DNA of 64,000 bases from contig NZ_FNKU01000001.1 of the NCBI RefSeq assembly GCF_900100365.1, positions 5,335,501 through 5,399,500 on the forward strand, written 5' to 3'. The notes under the pieces are model-generated. The model ran no database searches. It saw nothing but the letters and a program-made list of their open reading frames with translations, and had not been told where the DNA came from. This DNA comes from Pseudomonas cannabina (lineage in GTDB: Bacteria; Pseudomonadota; Gammaproteobacteria; Pseudomonadales; Pseudomonadaceae). The stretch's first letter is position 1. Every line of letters starts with the position of its first letter. Positions 28,675 through 39,703 of the stretch are shown here, one piece after another. Made by a program: the position numbers and the translations under genes.

Positions 28675-28852
28675 TGCGCGTCTCGAAGATTCTGAATGCC
28701 GCCAACTATAAAGCCCGCAGGGCAATGCTGAAAGCGGCGTAACAGAGTCTCGCTCCGATGCTCTGCTTTGGCACGCCTGCTGGAGCGTGCGTAAGCAACT
28801 ATCGTATGACGGGAAACGCATTCGCGTGCGGAACGATCACTTCAACTGTCGA

Positions 28853-29302
28853 TCATGGCGCCTTGACGAACTGCAACTGCCCCAATGCCTGCGTGGTTGG
28901 CTGGTCGATACGCATCGACGGCAGGTGCAGGATCAACTGCCCGGACTGGCTGGCGCGGCCACGCAGTTCCACGCGTCCGCCCACCGGAAACGCTTCCGGA
29001 TTGAAACGCAGCTGGAACGGCAGCGATTGGCCGTTGCCCTTGAGCAGGGTGTTGGTCAGCAGTTTCTGTGGACGACCCCGGTCGTCGATCACCAGCATCG
29101 CCAGCTCGACTTCGGCCCCGGCCGGTACACCCAGCAGTTGCCCGCTGATTTCACGCTGAAAAGGTTGCAGCGGACCTGGCCCGGCGGGCAGCTTGATCGA
29201 CGGAGCAACCGGTGGCGGTGCAGCAGGTTTCGGGGCGTCATTGCTGCTGCATGCGGCCAGCAAACCGACGAGGCCTAGCAAAAACAGGGTTCGTAGCGTC
29301 AT
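28853..29302 (-). CDS. YbaY-type lipoprotein
   Basis: A 149-aa predicted lipoprotein with lipobox LLAACSS, a Pro/Ala-rich linker, then a compact beta domain related to the YbaY/META-like family (ISGQLLGVPAGAEVELAML, LPFQLRF). The function is not known. GGAG lies upstream of the ATG at 29302; an ATG at 29314 would add four residues. Confidence 0.75.
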   Translation of the reverse strand: MTLRTLFLLGLVGLLAACSSNDAPKPAAPPPVAPSIKLPAGPGPLQPFQREISGQLLGVPAGAEVELAMLVIDDRGRPQKLLTNTLLKGNGQSLPFQLRFNPEAFPVGGRVELRGRASQSGQLILHLPSMRIDQPTTQALGQLQFVKAP

Positions 29303-29482
29303 CAAAAGCTCCACAAGGCAAAAATCAAAAGGCTGCGCGACGCCAGAGCTGCAGTATTACCGAGTGCGGGCAATTTAACATCGCTTTAATGCGCGTCTAT
29401 CTATATACCGTAAAGGCCCAGCCTTGTCTTGCCGACAGGATGCGCTAACATGGCGCTCCTCATTCTTTCGTTGCCAGCCACC

Positions 29483-29947
29483 ATGCATTGTCCCTTCTGC
29501 GGTGCCAATGACACCAAAGTCATCGACTCCCGCCTCGTCGCCGAAGGCGAGCAAGTACGCCGCCGCCGCGAATGCCTGGCCTGTGTCGAGCGTTTCACCA
29601 CGTTCGAGACTGCCGAGCTGGTCTTGCCGCGTCTGATCAAGCAGGACGGCAGCCGCCAGCCTTTCGATGAAGAAAAACTGCGCGCCGGCATGCAGCGCGC
29701 CCTTGAAAAGCGTCCGGTGAGTGTCGAGCGACTTGAAGCCGCGCTGGCGCATATCAAGCACAAGCTGCGGGCGACCGGCGAACGTGAAGTCAAATCGCTG
29801 GTCGTCGGCGAACTGGTCATGGCCGAACTGCAAAAACTCGACGAAGTGGCCTATATCCGTTTCGCGTCGGTGTACCGCCGTTTTCAGGATCTCAACGAAT
29901 TTCGTGAAGAAATCGACCGTCTGGCCCGCGAGCCGGGTAAGGAATGA
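29483..29947 (+). CDS. nrdR: Transcriptional repressor NrdR
   Basis: ATP/dATP-sensing repressor of ribonucleotide reductase genes. It has an N-terminal zinc ribbon (CPFC then CLAC at residues 3-34) and an ATP-cone domain. 154 aa. The start at MHCPFCG is fixed by the zinc ribbon. Its stop overlaps the ribD ATG, the common nrdR-rib arrangement. Confidence 0.97.
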   Translation: MHCPFCGANDTKVIDSRLVAEGEQVRRRRECLACVERFTTFETAELVLPRLIKQDGSRQPFDEEKLRAGMQRALEKRPVSVERLEAALAHIKHKLRATGEREVKSLVVGELVMAELQKLDEVAYIRFASVYRRFQDLNEFREEIDRLAREPGKE

Positions 29948-31089
29948 GTGCATTGTTGACTGAGCAGGCTGCCCTCGACGTTCATTACATGGCGCGTGCG
30001 CTGGAACTGGCGCGCAAAGGTCTGTATTCCACGCACCCCAACCCGCGAGTCGGCTGCGTCATCGTGCGTGATGGCCAGATCGTCGGCGAGGGCTGGCATG
30101 CGCGAGCAGGCGAGCCCCATGCTGAAGTGCATGCCTTGCGTCAGGCAGGAGAGCTGGCCAGAGGCGCGACCGCCTACGTCACGCTTGAGCCGTGCAGCCA
30201 TCAGGGGCGTACGCCGCCCTGTGCCGATGCGCTGGTGGATGCCGGGCTGGCGCGCGTGGTTGCCGCGATGCAGGACCCCAATCCGGACGTTTCCGGTCGC
30301 GGCCTGCTGCGCCTGATGAATGCCGGCATCGGCGTTCAGTGCGGCGTGCTGGAAAGCGAAGCGCGGGCGCTGAACAAAGGCTTTCTCAAGCGCATGGAGA
30401 CCGGTCGGCCCTATGTCCGGGTCAAACTTGCCATGAGTCTGGATGGTCGAACGGCCATGGCCAGCGGTGAAAGCCAGTGGATCACCGGCCCCGAAGCACG
30501 CTCTGCGGTGCAACGTCTGCGCGCGCAGTCAAGCGTGGTACTGACGGGCGCGGATACCGTGCTGGCAGACAACGCCCGCCTGACCGTGCGTCCTGATGAA
30601 CTGGGGCTCAATGCCGAAATGAGCGCCTTGGCCGCCACGTGTCCACCCTTGCGCGTCCTGATTGACGGCCGCCTGCGTGTGCCGCTGGATGCGCCGTTCT
30701 TTCAGGCCGGCAGCGCGCTGGTGGTGACCTGTGCCGCCGCGTCGGCACGGGGCCGTTATCAGGAAGAAGGCCATGAAATGCTGGCGCTGGCCGACAGCGC
30801 GGGTCATGTGGACTTGCGCAAGCTTATGGGTGAACTGGCAAACCGTGGCGTCAACGAGGTGCTGGTCGAGGCCGGTCCGCGTCTGGCGGGTGCGTTTGCG
30901 CGTCTCGGGCTGGTCGACGAATTTCAGATTTTCATCGCCGGCAAGTTTCTCGGCTCATCGGCCCGGCCGCTGCTCGATCTGCCGCTGGCGCAGATGAGTG
31001 AAGCGCTGGAACTGCAGATCGTCGAAATGCGAGCCGTCGGCAATGACTGGCGAGTCATTGCTCTCCCTGTCTCTGCACCCGGCGTATAA
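29944..31089 (+). CDS. ribD: Riboflavin deaminase/reductase RibD
   Basis: Bifunctional enzyme for the second and third steps of riboflavin synthesis. The N-terminal deaminase has HAEVHAL and [14 protein letters not shown] zinc ligands. The C-terminal reductase has [11 protein letters not shown] and [16 protein letters not shown]. 381 aa. Overlaps nrdR by four bases. No FMN riboswitch is visible upstream. Confidence 0.96.
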   Translation: MSALLTEQAALDVHYMARALELARKGLYSTHPNPRVGCVIVRDGQIVGEGWHARAGEPHAEVHALRQAGELARGATAYVTLEPCSHQGRTPPCADALVDAGLARVVAAMQDPNPDVSGRGLLRLMNAGIGVQCGVLESEARALNKGFLKRMETGRPYVRVKLAMSLDGRTAMASGESQWITGPEARSAVQRLRAQSSVVLTGADTVLADNARLTVRPDELGLNAEMSALAATCPPLRVLIDGRLRVPLDAPFFQAGSALVVTCAAASARGRYQEEGHEMLALADSAGHVDLRKLMGELANRGVNEVLVEAGPRLAGAFARLGLVDEFQIFIAGKFLGSSARPLLDLPLAQMSEALELQIVEMRAVGNDWRVIALPVSAPGV

Positions 31090-31133
31090 TTCCCGGCTTC
31101 GCCTAGCGCAGCCCTTGTTCTCCCGGAGGACCC

Positions 31134-31796
31134 ATGTTTACCGGCATTATCGAATCAATCGGCAGCATCCGCGCCCTGACCCCCAAGGGTGGCGTCGTCC
31201 GCGTGTACGTGGAAACCGGCAAGCTCGACCTGAGTGACGTCAAACTCGGCGACAGCATCGCCGTGAATGGTGTGTGCCTGACCGCTGTCGAGTTGCCTGG
31301 CGACGGCTTCTGGGCTGACGTCAGCCGCGAAACCCTGACGGTTACCGCGTTCGTCGATCTCAAGAGCGGCAGCCGGGTCAATCTGGAGAAGGCCCTGACA
31401 CCGACGACGCGTCTGGGCGGTCATCTGGTCAGCGGGCACGTCGACGGTGTCGGCGAAATCGTCTCCCGCGCCGAGAACGCCCGCGCCATTCAGTTTACGG
31501 TGCGTGCGCCGCGTGAACTGGCCAAATACATCGCTCACAAAGGCTCGATCACGGTCGACGGCACCAGCCTGACCGTCAACTCGGTCAATGGCGCCGAGTT
31601 CGAACTGACCATCGTGCCTCACACCTGGAGCGAAACCATCATGGCTGACTACCAGCCTGGCCGTAAGGTCAATCTGGAAGTGGATCTGCTGGCGCGCTAT
31701 CTGGAGCGTCTGTTGCTGGGCGACAAGGCCGCCGAGCCGGGTCACGGCACGATCACCGAAAGCTTTCTGGCCGAGAACGGCTACCTGAAATCCTGA
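31134..31796 (+). CDS. ribE: Riboflavin synthase
   Basis: Trimeric enzyme that dismutates two lumazines to riboflavin. It starts with the invariant [10 protein letters not shown] and contains two homologous barrel repeats, each with a [16 protein letters not shown] motif. 220 aa. Also named ribC in P. aeruginosa. CGGAGG precedes the ATG. Confidence 0.96.
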   Translation: MFTGIIESIGSIRALTPKGGVVRVYVETGKLDLSDVKLGDSIAVNGVCLTAVELPGDGFWADVSRETLTVTAFVDLKSGSRVNLEKALTPTTRLGGHLVSGHVDGVGEIVSRAENARAIQFTVRAPRELAKYIAHKGSITVDGTSLTVNSVNGAEFELTIVPHTWSETIMADYQPGRKVNLEVDLLARYLERLLLGDKAAEPGHGTITESFLAENGYLKS

Positions 31797-31812
31797 ATCA
31801 TGGGGGTGCCGC

Positions 31813-32904
31813 GTGGCGCTCAACAGTATCGAAGAACTGGTTGAAGACATTCGCCAAGGCAAGATGGTCATCCTCATGGATGACGAAGACCGCGAGAACG
31901 AAGGCGACCTGATCATGGCCGCCGAGTGTGTAAAACCCGAGCACATCAACTTCATGGCGCGTTTCGCCCGTGGTCTGATTTGCATGCCGATGACTCGCGA
32001 GCGTTGCGAAACCCTCAAGCTGCCGTTGATGGCGCCGCGTAATGGCTCCGGTTTCGGCACCAAGTTCACCGTTTCCATCGAAGCCGCCGAAGGCGTGACC
32101 ACCGGTATTTCCGCCGCCGACCGCGCACGCACCGTGCAGGCTGCCGCAGCCAGGGAAGCCAAGGCCGAAGACATCGTCAGCCCGGGGCACATCTTCCCGC
32201 TGATGGCTCAGGCTGGTGGCACCCTGGCGCGCGCCGGTCATACCGAAGCGGCCTGTGATCTGGCGCGCATGGCCGGTTTCGAGCCGACCGGCCTGATCTG
32301 CGAAGTCATGAACGACGACGGCACCATGTCGCGTCGCGCCGAACTCGAAGCATTTGCACAGGAACACGACATCAAGATCGGCACCATCGCCGACCTGATT
32401 CACTACCGGATGATCCACGAACGTACCGTTCAGCGGATTGCCGAGCAGCCGATGGACAGCGAACTGGGCAGTTTCAACCTGGTGACTTACCGCGATTCGG
32501 TCGAGGGCGATGTGCATCTGGCGCTGACCCTGGGCAAAATTTGCGCAGAAGAACCGACGCTGGTTCGCGTCCACAATATGGACCCGCTGCGTGACCTGCT
32601 GATGGTCAAACAGCCCGGCCGCTGGAGTCTGCGCGCCGCCATGCGTGCGGTTAACGAGGCCGGCAGTGGCGTGGTGCTGTTGCTCGGTCACCCGCTGGAT
32701 GGCGATGTGTTGCTGGCGCATATCCGGGAAACCGCCGGGCAACAACCGATCAAGATACCGACCACGTACAGCACGGTCGGTGCCGGTTCGCAGATCCTGC
32801 GTGACCTCGGTGTGCGCAAAATGCGCCTGATGAGTTCACCCATGAAGTTCAATGCGATATCCGGTTTCGATCTGGAAGTTGTAGAATACGTGCCCTCCGA
32901 ATAA
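31813..32904 (+). CDS. ribB: DHBP synthase with degenerate RibA-like domain (RibBX type)
   Basis: The N-terminal half (about 1-200) is an intact 3,4-dihydroxy-2-butanone-4-phosphate synthase: [15 protein letters not shown], the GHIFPLMAQ segment and HTEAACDLA. The C-terminal half resembles GTP cyclohydrolase II but lacks the three zinc cysteines (CLTGD, SQRCDCG) and the GRGIGL motif, so it is unlikely to hydrolyse GTP. Such proteins are known as RibBX. Functional RibA is encoded at 35122. Start GTG with a G-rich site upstream. Confidence 0.94.
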   Translation: MALNSIEELVEDIRQGKMVILMDDEDRENEGDLIMAAECVKPEHINFMARFARGLICMPMTRERCETLKLPLMAPRNGSGFGTKFTVSIEAAEGVTTGISAADRARTVQAAAAREAKAEDIVSPGHIFPLMAQAGGTLARAGHTEAACDLARMAGFEPTGLICEVMNDDGTMSRRAELEAFAQEHDIKIGTIADLIHYRMIHERTVQRIAEQPMDSELGSFNLVTYRDSVEGDVHLALTLGKICAEEPTLVRVHNMDPLRDLLMVKQPGRWSLRAAMRAVNEAGSGVVLLLGHPLDGDVLLAHIRETAGQQPIKIPTTYSTVGAGSQILRDLGVRKMRLMSSPMKFNAISGFDLEVVEYVPSE

Positions 32905-33034
32905 ATATCGGCAGGTCGAGGCATGCGGAAGGCGGTTTTTTCGCGGGTTCCGGCCTGACGGTTGCGATTCGTGGCCTAATATCCCTCAAAGTTCGCCCCA
33001 AGGCGGGCTTGCTCTTTAATACGAGACTCACCGA

Positions 33035-33511
33035 ATGACCTTGAAGACCATCGAAGGTACTTTCATCGCTCCCCAGGGCCGTTACGCTCTGGTGGTTGGC
33101 CGTTTCAACAGCTTCGTCGTGGAAAGCCTGGTTAGCGGTGCCGTTGATGCGCTGGTACGCCACGGCGTCAGCGAAAGCGACATCACCATCATCCGCGCGC
33201 CGGGTGCGTTCGAAATTCCGCTGGTCGTGCAGAAAGTTGCCCAGCGCAGCGAGTTCTCGGCCATCGTCGCGCTGGGCGCGGTGATTCGTGGCGGTACGCC
33301 GCACTTCGAATACGTGGCAGGCGAATGCGTCAAGGGCTTGTCTCAGGTGTCCATGGAATTCGGCATTCCGGTTGCCTTCGGTGTGTTGACGGTCGATTCG
33401 ATCGAGCAGGCCATCGAGCGTTCCGGCACCAAGGCCGGCAACAAAGGCGCCGAAGCTGCGCTGTCCGCCATCGAAATGGTCAGTCTGCTGTCGCAGTTGG
33501 AGGCCAAGTGA
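33035..33511 (+). CDS. ribH: Lumazine synthase
   Basis: Condenses the pyrimidine and butanone precursors to lumazine. 158 aa, with [32 protein letters not shown] and the catalytic-histidine region conserved. The 130 bases before it include a short CGCC/GGCG hairpin and a possible promoter. Its stop overlaps the nusB GTG start. Confidence 0.97.
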   Translation: MTLKTIEGTFIAPQGRYALVVGRFNSFVVESLVSGAVDALVRHGVSESDITIIRAPGAFEIPLVVQKVAQRSEFSAIVALGAVIRGGTPHFEYVAGECVKGLSQVSMEFGIPVAFGVLTVDSIEQAIERSGTKAGNKGAEAALSAIEMVSLLSQLEAK

Positions 33512-34005
33512 TTTCCGACGATACCGACCAGTTCAACCCGCGCGACGCCAAATCGCCGGAAATCGCCAAAGGCAAGAGCGCCAAACGTCGGGAAGCGCGT
33601 CAGATGGCAACCCAGGCCTTGTATCAACGGCACATGGCTGGCCACGCGCTGAACGAAATCGAAGCACAGTTTCGCGTCGACAACGACTTCAGCAATGTTG
33701 ACGGCACCTACTTCCGTGAGCTGCTGCACGGTGTGGCGACCAACCAGACCGAGATCGACGCTGCGCTGGCGCCTTGTCTCGATCTGACTATCGAAGAGCT
33801 CGATCCGATTGAACTGGCGGTCTTGCGCCTGTCCACGTTCGAATTGCTCAAGCGCATCGACGTGCCTTATCGCGTGGTGATCAATGAAGGCATCGAGCTG
33901 GCCAAAGTCTACGGCTCCACTGACGGGCACAAGTTCGTCAACGGTGTGCTGGACAAGCTGGCACCGCGCCTGCGTGAAGTCGAAGTGAAGGCCTACAAGC
34001 GCTGA
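33508..34005 (+). CDS. nusB: Transcription antitermination factor NusB
   Basis: Binds boxA RNA with S10 to allow rRNA antitermination. All-helical protein of 165 aa with [30 protein letters not shown] and [15 protein letters not shown]. The start is GTG, with GGAGG a few bases upstream and a four-base overlap with the ribH stop. It is in the usual ribH-nusB-thiL order. Confidence 0.96.
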   Translation: MISDDTDQFNPRDAKSPEIAKGKSAKRREARQMATQALYQRHMAGHALNEIEAQFRVDNDFSNVDGTYFRELLHGVATNQTEIDAALAPCLDLTIEELDPIELAVLRLSTFELLKRIDVPYRVVINEGIELAKVYGSTDGHKFVNGVLDKLAPRLREVEVKAYKR

Positions 34006-34020
34006 TTTGCGCCTGACCTC

Positions 34021-34986
34021 ATGGGAGAGTTCGAGCTGATCCGCAATTACTTCGCTGCCGCGCCCTGTGCGCAGGTGGGCGAGGACGTTGCACTGGGGAT
34101 TGGCGACGACTGCGCGCTGCTGGCGGTGCCGCCCGGCGAACAGTTGGCGATCTCCACCGACACCCTGGTGGCCGGGGTGCACTTTCCTGATAGCTGCGAC
34201 CCTTTTCTGCTTGGCCAGCGTGCTCTCGCAGTGTCTGCCAGTGATCTGGCGGCCATGGGCGCTCGTCCCGTTGCCTTTACCCTGGCCTTGACCCTGCCGC
34301 AGGTCGATGCCGACTGGTTGCAGGCGTTCGCGCGTGGTTTGAACCTGATGGCGCAAGGCTGCACGCTGCGCCTGATCGGGGGCGACACCACGCGTGGCCC
34401 CTTGAGCCTGACGCTGACGGTGTTCGGCGCTGTACCGGCCGGGCTTGCCCTGACGCGCAGCGGCGCTCGCGCAGGCGACCTGTTGTGTGTCGGCGGCCCA
34501 CTTGGCGATGGCGCAGGGGCGTTGCCGCTGGTACTGAATCAGCGCTGCGCCGAGGTTTCGATTGCCGAGCCGCTGCTGGCGCGGTACTGGTCGCCGCAAC
34601 CGCAATTGGCGCTGGGTCAGGCATTGCGCGGCAGGGCAACGTCGGCGCTGGACATCTCCGACGGTCTGCTCGCAGATTGCGGGCACATCGCCCGTGCGTC
34701 GGGCGTCCGGTTGTTGATCGAGCGCGACAGGTTGCCGATATCGCAGCCTCTGCTGGCATTGCTCGGCTTGCCCGCCGCGCGACACGCCGCGCTGAGCGGC
34801 GGTGACGATTACGTTCTGGCGTTCACCCTGCCGCCCGCGCGACTCCCCGATTTACAGGCGGCCGGCTGGCCCGTGCAGGTGATCGGGCGGGTTGAGGTCG
34901 GGCAGGGCGTGGTCCTGATCGACAGTGCCGGTGCAGATATCACCCCCGGCATTCGTGGCTACCAGCATTTCGGCGACGCGCAGTGA
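34021..34986 (+). CDS. thiL: Thiamine-monophosphate kinase
   Basis: Phosphorylates thiamine monophosphate to the active diphosphate. PurM-like fold: GIGDDCALL, STDTLVAGVHF, SDLAAMGA, GGDTTRGPLS and ALDISDGLLADCGHI are all seen. 321 aa. pgpA usually follows thiL in pseudomonads but does not here. Confidence 0.96.
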   Translation: MGEFELIRNYFAAAPCAQVGEDVALGIGDDCALLAVPPGEQLAISTDTLVAGVHFPDSCDPFLLGQRALAVSASDLAAMGARPVAFTLALTLPQVDADWLQAFARGLNLMAQGCTLRLIGGDTTRGPLSLTLTVFGAVPAGLALTRSGARAGDLLCVGGPLGDGAGALPLVLNQRCAEVSIAEPLLARYWSPQPQLALGQALRGRATSALDISDGLLADCGHIARASGVRLLIERDRLPISQPLLALLGLPAARHAALSGGDDYVLAFTLPPARLPDLQAAGWPVQVIGRVEVGQGVVLIDSAGADITPGIRGYQHFGDAQ

Positions 34987-35121
34987 AGGGGGCGATTCAC
35001 GTCTATCCATCGAACTTTATGATCTAAATGCTCGAGAATTCAGCCTGAGCGCCTGTAGGAACTTGCTGTTACAATGCAAATCTTGCGAATTTCCAGTCTT
35101 CATACTGATCAGGAGCACCCG

Positions 35122-35739
35122 ATGCCCGTCGTATTTGTCGCCGCTTCCAAACTGCCTACACCTTTTGCAGAATTTGCCATGCACGGCTTTGTCGAGTCGG
35201 CAACTGGCCGTGAGCACGTTGTCCTGAGTCTGGGTGACGTCGCGGATGGCGCCCCGGTGCTTGGCCGCGTGCACTCCGAATGCCTGACGGGCGACGCCCT
35301 GTTCAGTCAGCGTTGCGATTGTGGCTCTCAGCTTGAGGCCGCTCTGCGCGCGATCGCCGCTGAAGGGCGTGGTGTATTGCTGTATCTGCGCCAGGAAGGG
35401 CGCGGTATCGGCCTGATGAACAAGATCCGCGCTTACGAGTTGCAGGACGGCGGCGCTGATACGGTCGAAGCCAACGAGCGTCTGGGCTTTGCGGCCGACC
35501 AGCGTGATTATGCGATTTGCCTGCCGATGCTTCAGCATCTGGGCGTCCAGTCATTGCGTTTGATGACCAACAACCCGCGCAAGGTCAAAGCACTGACCGA
35601 CATGGGCATCAAGGTTGCCGAGCGAGTGCCGCTGCACACCGGGCAGAACCCGCATAATCGCCTTTATCTGGCGACCAAGGCCGGCAAGCTGGGACACATG
35701 ATGGGCAATGAGCATCAAAGCGAGGTCGGCCCGGCGTGA
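35122..35739 (+). CDS. ribA: GTP cyclohydrolase II
   Basis: Opens GTP to the pyrimidine precursor of riboflavin. The three zinc cysteines are present in [15 protein letters not shown], and [19 protein letters not shown] follows. 205 aa. AGGAG precedes the ATG at 35122. A TACAAT -10-like element at 35070-35075 suggests its own promoter. It supplies the activity missing from the RibBX protein at 31813. Confidence 0.96.
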   Translation: MPVVFVAASKLPTPFAEFAMHGFVESATGREHVVLSLGDVADGAPVLGRVHSECLTGDALFSQRCDCGSQLEAALRAIAAEGRGVLLYLRQEGRGIGLMNKIRAYELQDGGADTVEANERLGFAADQRDYAICLPMLQHLGVQSLRLMTNNPRKVKALTDMGIKVAERVPLHTGQNPHNRLYLATKAGKLGHMMGNEHQSEVGPA

Positions 35740-36149
35740 CACGCAGCGAGGTTCGCCAAAAGCTGGAAATGGCCTGGTGGCGTCAATTGGGTCTGACCCT
35801 GGCGCCGCTGCTGGTGGTCTGTCTGTTTTTCGGCTCCAGTGAACCGCTCATTCCGGTGCTGGCGATACCGCTGTTCATCGCAGGCATCGGCTCGATGTTT
35901 GTCAGTGTGAAGCCGTTCGGGGCTCACAGGCGTGCGTTGGCCGCCACCCAGGCCGCGATTGACACGCCCGAAGAGCCCGCCGCCTGGATCAAACTCGCCG
36001 CTGTGCGTCGCGTTGCATTTCTCGCTGCCGGGCTTCCCGCCTGGATTGCTGCAATCGCCGTACTGTTCGGCCTGCATCCGCTACCCGTTTGCCTGTTGGC
36101 GTTTTCCAGCGTGGTGCTGCTTTACCTGTATCGGCTGCCGACAGCCTGA
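35736..36149 (+). CDS. Conserved inner-membrane protein
   Basis: A 137-aa protein with four hydrophobic segments in two pairs (about 15-60 and 90-135) and a short hydrophilic loop. No known motif. It starts with GTG overlapping the ribA stop and ends before a repeat-rich gap, so it is probably translated with ribA. The function is unknown. Confidence 0.7.
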   Translation: MTRSEVRQKLEMAWWRQLGLTLAPLLVVCLFFGSSEPLIPVLAIPLFIAGIGSMFVSVKPFGAHRRALAATQAAIDTPEEPAAWIKLAAVRRVAFLAAGLPAWIAAIAVLFGLHPLPVCLLAFSSVVLLYLYRLPTA

Positions 36150-36233
36150 TACTGAGCATGCCTTGGGAATTCCGGAGAACGGCGCTTCTACAAAAACCGA
36201 CGCATCAAGAACCCGAAGCGTCGTTCTGTGAGC

Positions 36234-36735
36234 TATCCACAGCAGCCTGGCGTGCCCCTTAATCGGGCTTCTGTCCGCAGGGCGTGGGAGCGGACTTGTC
36301 CGCGATAGGGTGCGTAGCGGCCCTGAAATCGGTTACCTCTGATGTACCTTGTGTACCGGTTCTGCTGCCGGTTCCCGGCAGTTCGCGGACAAGCGAAGCG
36401 TCGCCCGGTCTGCTCCCACACAAGCGAAGCGTCTGCCGGTCTGCTCCCACCCAGGCGAAGCGTCGCCCGGTCCGCTCTCACACAGCGAAGGGCTGCCCTG
36501 TCCGCTATCCATAGCAGCCTCGAGTGCCCATAAATCAGGCTTCTGCCCGAAGGGCGTAGGAGCGGACTTGTCCGCGATGGGCTGCGTAGCGGGCCCAAAG
36601 CCGGTGACCTTGGTTGTGTCTGATGTACCGTGTGTACCGGTTCTGCTGCCGGTTCCCGGCAGTTCGCGGACAAGCGAAGCGTCGCCCGGTCCGCTCCCAC
36701 ACAAGCGCGGCGGCACCTGTCCGCTTCACGGTTTG
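36234..36735. repeat. Two long direct repeats with REPIN ends plus a tandem array
   Basis: The 611-base gap between 36149 and dxs holds no supported gene. Unit A (36234-36419, 186 bp) and unit B (36506-36700, 195 bp) are close direct copies. Each starts TATCCA.AGCAGCCT, contains GTGGGAGCGGACTTGTCCGCGA or a variant, a CTGCCGG/CCGGCAG hairpin, and ends in an inverted REP running to GCTCCCAC. Between them lie three to four tandem copies of a 30-31 bp arm (36390-36481, then a decayed copy). Confidence 0.8.
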
Positions 36736-36760
36736 AGTCGGGAGCGGACTTGTATAGCCG

Positions 36761-38656
36761 TCAGCCCATCAAAACCAGTCGCTTATTGATCGCTGCTTCA
36801 ATCCCTTCGGCATTCAGCCCGCATTCGGCGAGCATCTGCGCGGGTTTGGCGTGTTCGACGTAAACGTCCGGCAAGCCCAGGTGCAGCACTGACTTGAGGA
36901 TGTTGGCGCGGGCCAGGAATTCGCTGACCGCCGCACCGGCACCGCCCATGACTGCGTTTTCTTCCAGTGTGACCAGCAGTTCGTGATGAGCGGCAGCTTC
37001 ACGCACCAGCGTCTCGTCCAGCGGTTTGACGAAGCGCATGTCGATGACCGTCGCATCCAGTTTCTCGGCCACCACCAACGCCTCGGTAAGTTGCACGCCA
37101 AAGACCAGTATCGCAACGCCCTGGCCTTGTCGATGCACAACGCCCTTGCCGATTTCAACCGGCTCGAGGTCGGCTTCGATCACTGCGTTCGGGCCGGTGC
37201 CGCGCGGGTAGCGCACGGCCGCCGGTCCGTTGTGCAGATAACCGGTGCTGAGCAATTTGCGCAGTTCGTTTTCATCACTTGGCGTCATGACGACGATGCC
37301 GGGGATACAGCGCAGGTACGACAAATCGAAGCTGCCTGCGTGAGTCGGGCCGTCTTCGCCGACCAGTCCGGCGCGATCGATGGCGAACAGGACGTCGAGG
37401 TTCTGCACCGCAACGTCATGCACCAGTTGGTCATAGCCGCGTTGCAGGAAAGTCGAGTAAATCGCCACAACCGGCTTGCTGCCTTCGCAGGCCATACCCG
37501 CCGCCAGGGTCACGGCATGCTGTTCGGCAATGGCTACGTCAAAGTAACGTTCAGGAAAACGTTCGCTGAATTCAACCAGGTCCGAACCTTCCTTCATGGC
37601 TGGCGTAATGCCTACCAGACGGGAATCGGCAGCCGCCATGTCGCAGATCCACTGGCCGAACACGCCGGAATACTTCGGCGCGCTGACTTTTTTCTGGATG
37701 CTGACCGGCGCATTCGCCGGTTCGAGCTTGGTGATCGCATGGTAGCCAATCGGGTCGACCTCGGCTGGCGCGAAGCCTTTGCCTTTCTTGGTCACGACAT
37801 GCAGAAACTGCGGGCCTTTCAGATCCCGCATGTTGCGCAGCGTGGCGATCAGGGTTGGCAGGTCGTGGCCGTCGATCGGGCCGATGTAATTCCAGCCCAG
37901 CTCTTCGAACAATGTGCCTGGGACCAGCATGCCCTTGGCGTACTCTTCGGTGCGCCGCGCGATTTCCCAGGCGCCGGGCAGGCGCGAAAGCACTTTCTTG
38001 CTGCCTTCACGCATGCTGGTGTAAGTGCGACTGGAGAGAATCTTCGCCAGATAATTCGACAGCCCGCCGACGTTGCGCGAGATCGACATGTCGTTGTCAT
38101 TGAGAATGACCAGCATGTCTGCCGCGACTTCCGGCGCGTGGTTCAACGCTTCGAACGCCATGCCTGCCGTCAACGCGCCGTCGCCGATTACCGCGATGGA
38201 TTTGCGCTCGCTGCCTTGCAGACGCGAGGCAATCGCCATGCCCAGCGCGGCACTGATCGAGGTACTGGAGTGGCCGACGCCAAAGGTGTCGTACTCACTT
38301 TCGCTGCGGCGCGGAAAGGCAGCAACACCGTCCTTCTGGCGCAGCGTGGACATACGCGCACGACGGCCGGTCAGAATTTTGTGCGGATAGGCTTGATGGC
38401 CCACGTCCCACACCAGACGGTCGTCCGGCGTGTCGAACACGTAATGCAGGGCAATGGTCAGCTCGATGACCCCAAGACCGGCACCGAAATGCCCGCCGGT
38501 CTGGCCAACGGAGTACAGCAGCTCCAGGCGCAGTTCATCGGCCAGGGTTTCCAGCTCGGCTTCACCCAGACGGCGCAGGCCTTCCGGTGTATCAGCACGG
38601 TCGAGCAGCGGAGTAACTGGGCGCTCGCGGGGGATGTCTTTGAACGTCGTGGGCAT
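36761..38656 (-). CDS. dxs: 1-deoxy-D-xylulose-5-phosphate synthase
   Basis: First enzyme of the MEP isoprenoid pathway, joining pyruvate and glyceraldehyde-3-phosphate with thiamine diphosphate. The ThDP motif [15 protein letters not shown]...NDN and the [15 protein letters not shown] segment are present. 631 aa. No strong ribosome site is seen at the ATG. ispA lies upstream on the same strand, separated by about 160 bases. Confidence 0.96.
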   Translation of the reverse strand: MPTTFKDIPRERPVTPLLDRADTPEGLRRLGEAELETLADELRLELLYSVGQTGGHFGAGLGVIELTIALHYVFDTPDDRLVWDVGHQAYPHKILTGRRARMSTLRQKDGVAAFPRRSESEYDTFGVGHSSTSISAALGMAIASRLQGSERKSIAVIGDGALTAGMAFEALNHAPEVAADMLVILNDNDMSISRNVGGLSNYLAKILSSRTYTSMREGSKKVLSRLPGAWEIARRTEEYAKGMLVPGTLFEELGWNYIGPIDGHDLPTLIATLRNMRDLKGPQFLHVVTKKGKGFAPAEVDPIGYHAITKLEPANAPVSIQKKVSAPKYSGVFGQWICDMAAADSRLVGITPAMKEGSDLVEFSERFPERYFDVAIAEQHAVTLAAGMACEGSKPVVAIYSTFLQRGYDQLVHDVAVQNLDVLFAIDRAGLVGEDGPTHAGSFDLSYLRCIPGIVVMTPSDENELRKLLSTGYLHNGPAAVRYPRGTGPNAVIEADLEPVEIGKGVVHRQGQGVAILVFGVQLTEALVVAEKLDATVIDMRFVKPLDETLVREAAAHHELLVTLEENAVMGGAGAAVSEFLARANILKSVLHLGLPDVYVEHAKPAQMLAECGLNAEGIEAAINKRLVLMG

Positions 38657-38720
38657 CAGGCGAATCGTTATAAGTAAAAGAGGCGGCAGTTTACCTTATG
38701 CATCGCAAGCTGCCCATGAA

Positions 38721-38749
38721 GTGAGTCGGCGGATAGTCCGTCTACTCAC
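38721..38749. other. Hairpin between dxs and ispA
   Basis: GTGAGT and ACTCAC arms enclose a smaller CGGA/TCCG stem. There is no T-run on the minus strand, so a terminator role is uncertain. It could be a processing or attenuation structure between ispA and dxs. Confidence 0.3.
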
Positions 38750-38815
38750 AAGCTTAGTGACTGTGACCTGATGAACTCCGGTTGATTCATCGAAATTCGG
38801 TCTGGCTGATCGCCC

Positions 38816-39703
38816 TCAGTGGCGACGTTCCACGATGTAGCGTGCCAGCTCGCGCAACGGCTCGGCCTGAGGGCCGAAATCAGCCAGTGCGCCCAGCGCC
38901 TGATCGCGCAATTCCAGGGCATAACCCTTGGCTGCCTGCAGCCCGATCAGCGCCGGGTAGGTCGGCTTGTCGCGCGCGATATCGGCACCCTGGCGCTTGC
39001 CGAGGGTGGCGGTATCGCTTTCGACATCGAGGATGTCGTCCTGCACCTGAAAAGCCAGGCCGACCGCGCGTGCATACACCTGCAAGGCAGCGAGCCGTGA
39101 TTGATCGGCATGGCCGCTGGCGAGTGCGCCGAGCCTGACGCTGGCTTCGATCAACGCGCCGGTCTTGTGCCGATGCATATATTCCAGCGCAGCCTGATCC
39201 AGCTTCAGCCCGACCGAACCCAGGTCGATCGCCTGTCCGCCGACCATTCCGGCCGGCCCTGCGGCAGCGGCCAGTGTGCTGACCATCTGCAAACGGGTTT
39301 CGGCATCGCGTGAGCTGAGGTGTGGTGCGAGCAGCGCGGTGAACGCCAGACTCTGCAAGCCGTCACCGGCAAGGATCGCACAGGCCTCATCGAATGCCTT
39401 GTGCGTGGTGGGCTGGCCACGGCGCAGATCGTCATCGTCCATCGCCGGCAAGTCATCGTGTACCAGCGAATAAGCATGGATCAGCTCAACCGCGCAGGCC
39501 GCACCGTTGGCATCTTCGGCGACACCGCCCAGCGCTTCGCAGGCTGCGTAGGCGAGCAATGGGCGCACGCGCTTGCCACCGTTCATCACGCTGTAGCGCA
39601 TGGCGTCGTAGAGGCGTGTCAGTTCAGGGCTCGGAGCCTGAAACAGGCCCTCGAGCGCGGCATTCACACGCGTCTGGCTTTGCGCCTGATAGCTCGCAAT
39701 CAT
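38816..39703 (-). CDS. ispA: Farnesyl/geranyl diphosphate synthase
   Basis: Makes farnesyl diphosphate from IPP and DMAPP. The first Asp-rich motif is in [15 protein letters not shown] and the second in [13 protein letters not shown]. 295 aa. Its start overlaps the xseB stop by four bases, the usual xseB-ispA-dxs order. Confidence 0.96.

Noticed and set aside
29944..35739. FMN or TPP riboswitch for the riboflavin and thiamine genes
   Set aside because: The leaders of ribD, ribE, ribBX, ribH, ribA and thiL do not show the conserved riboswitch core motifs. Most of these genes are tightly packed.
36390..36510. Three to four tandem 30-31 bp repeats that could look like a small CRISPR array
   Set aside because: The copies follow each other with no spacers and are the same REP arm found elsewhere in the window. 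No cas gene is present.
36983..38677. Long open frame on the plus strand across dxs
   Set aside because: It is antisense to dxs with no family motif or ribosome site, as expected for high-GC coding sequence.
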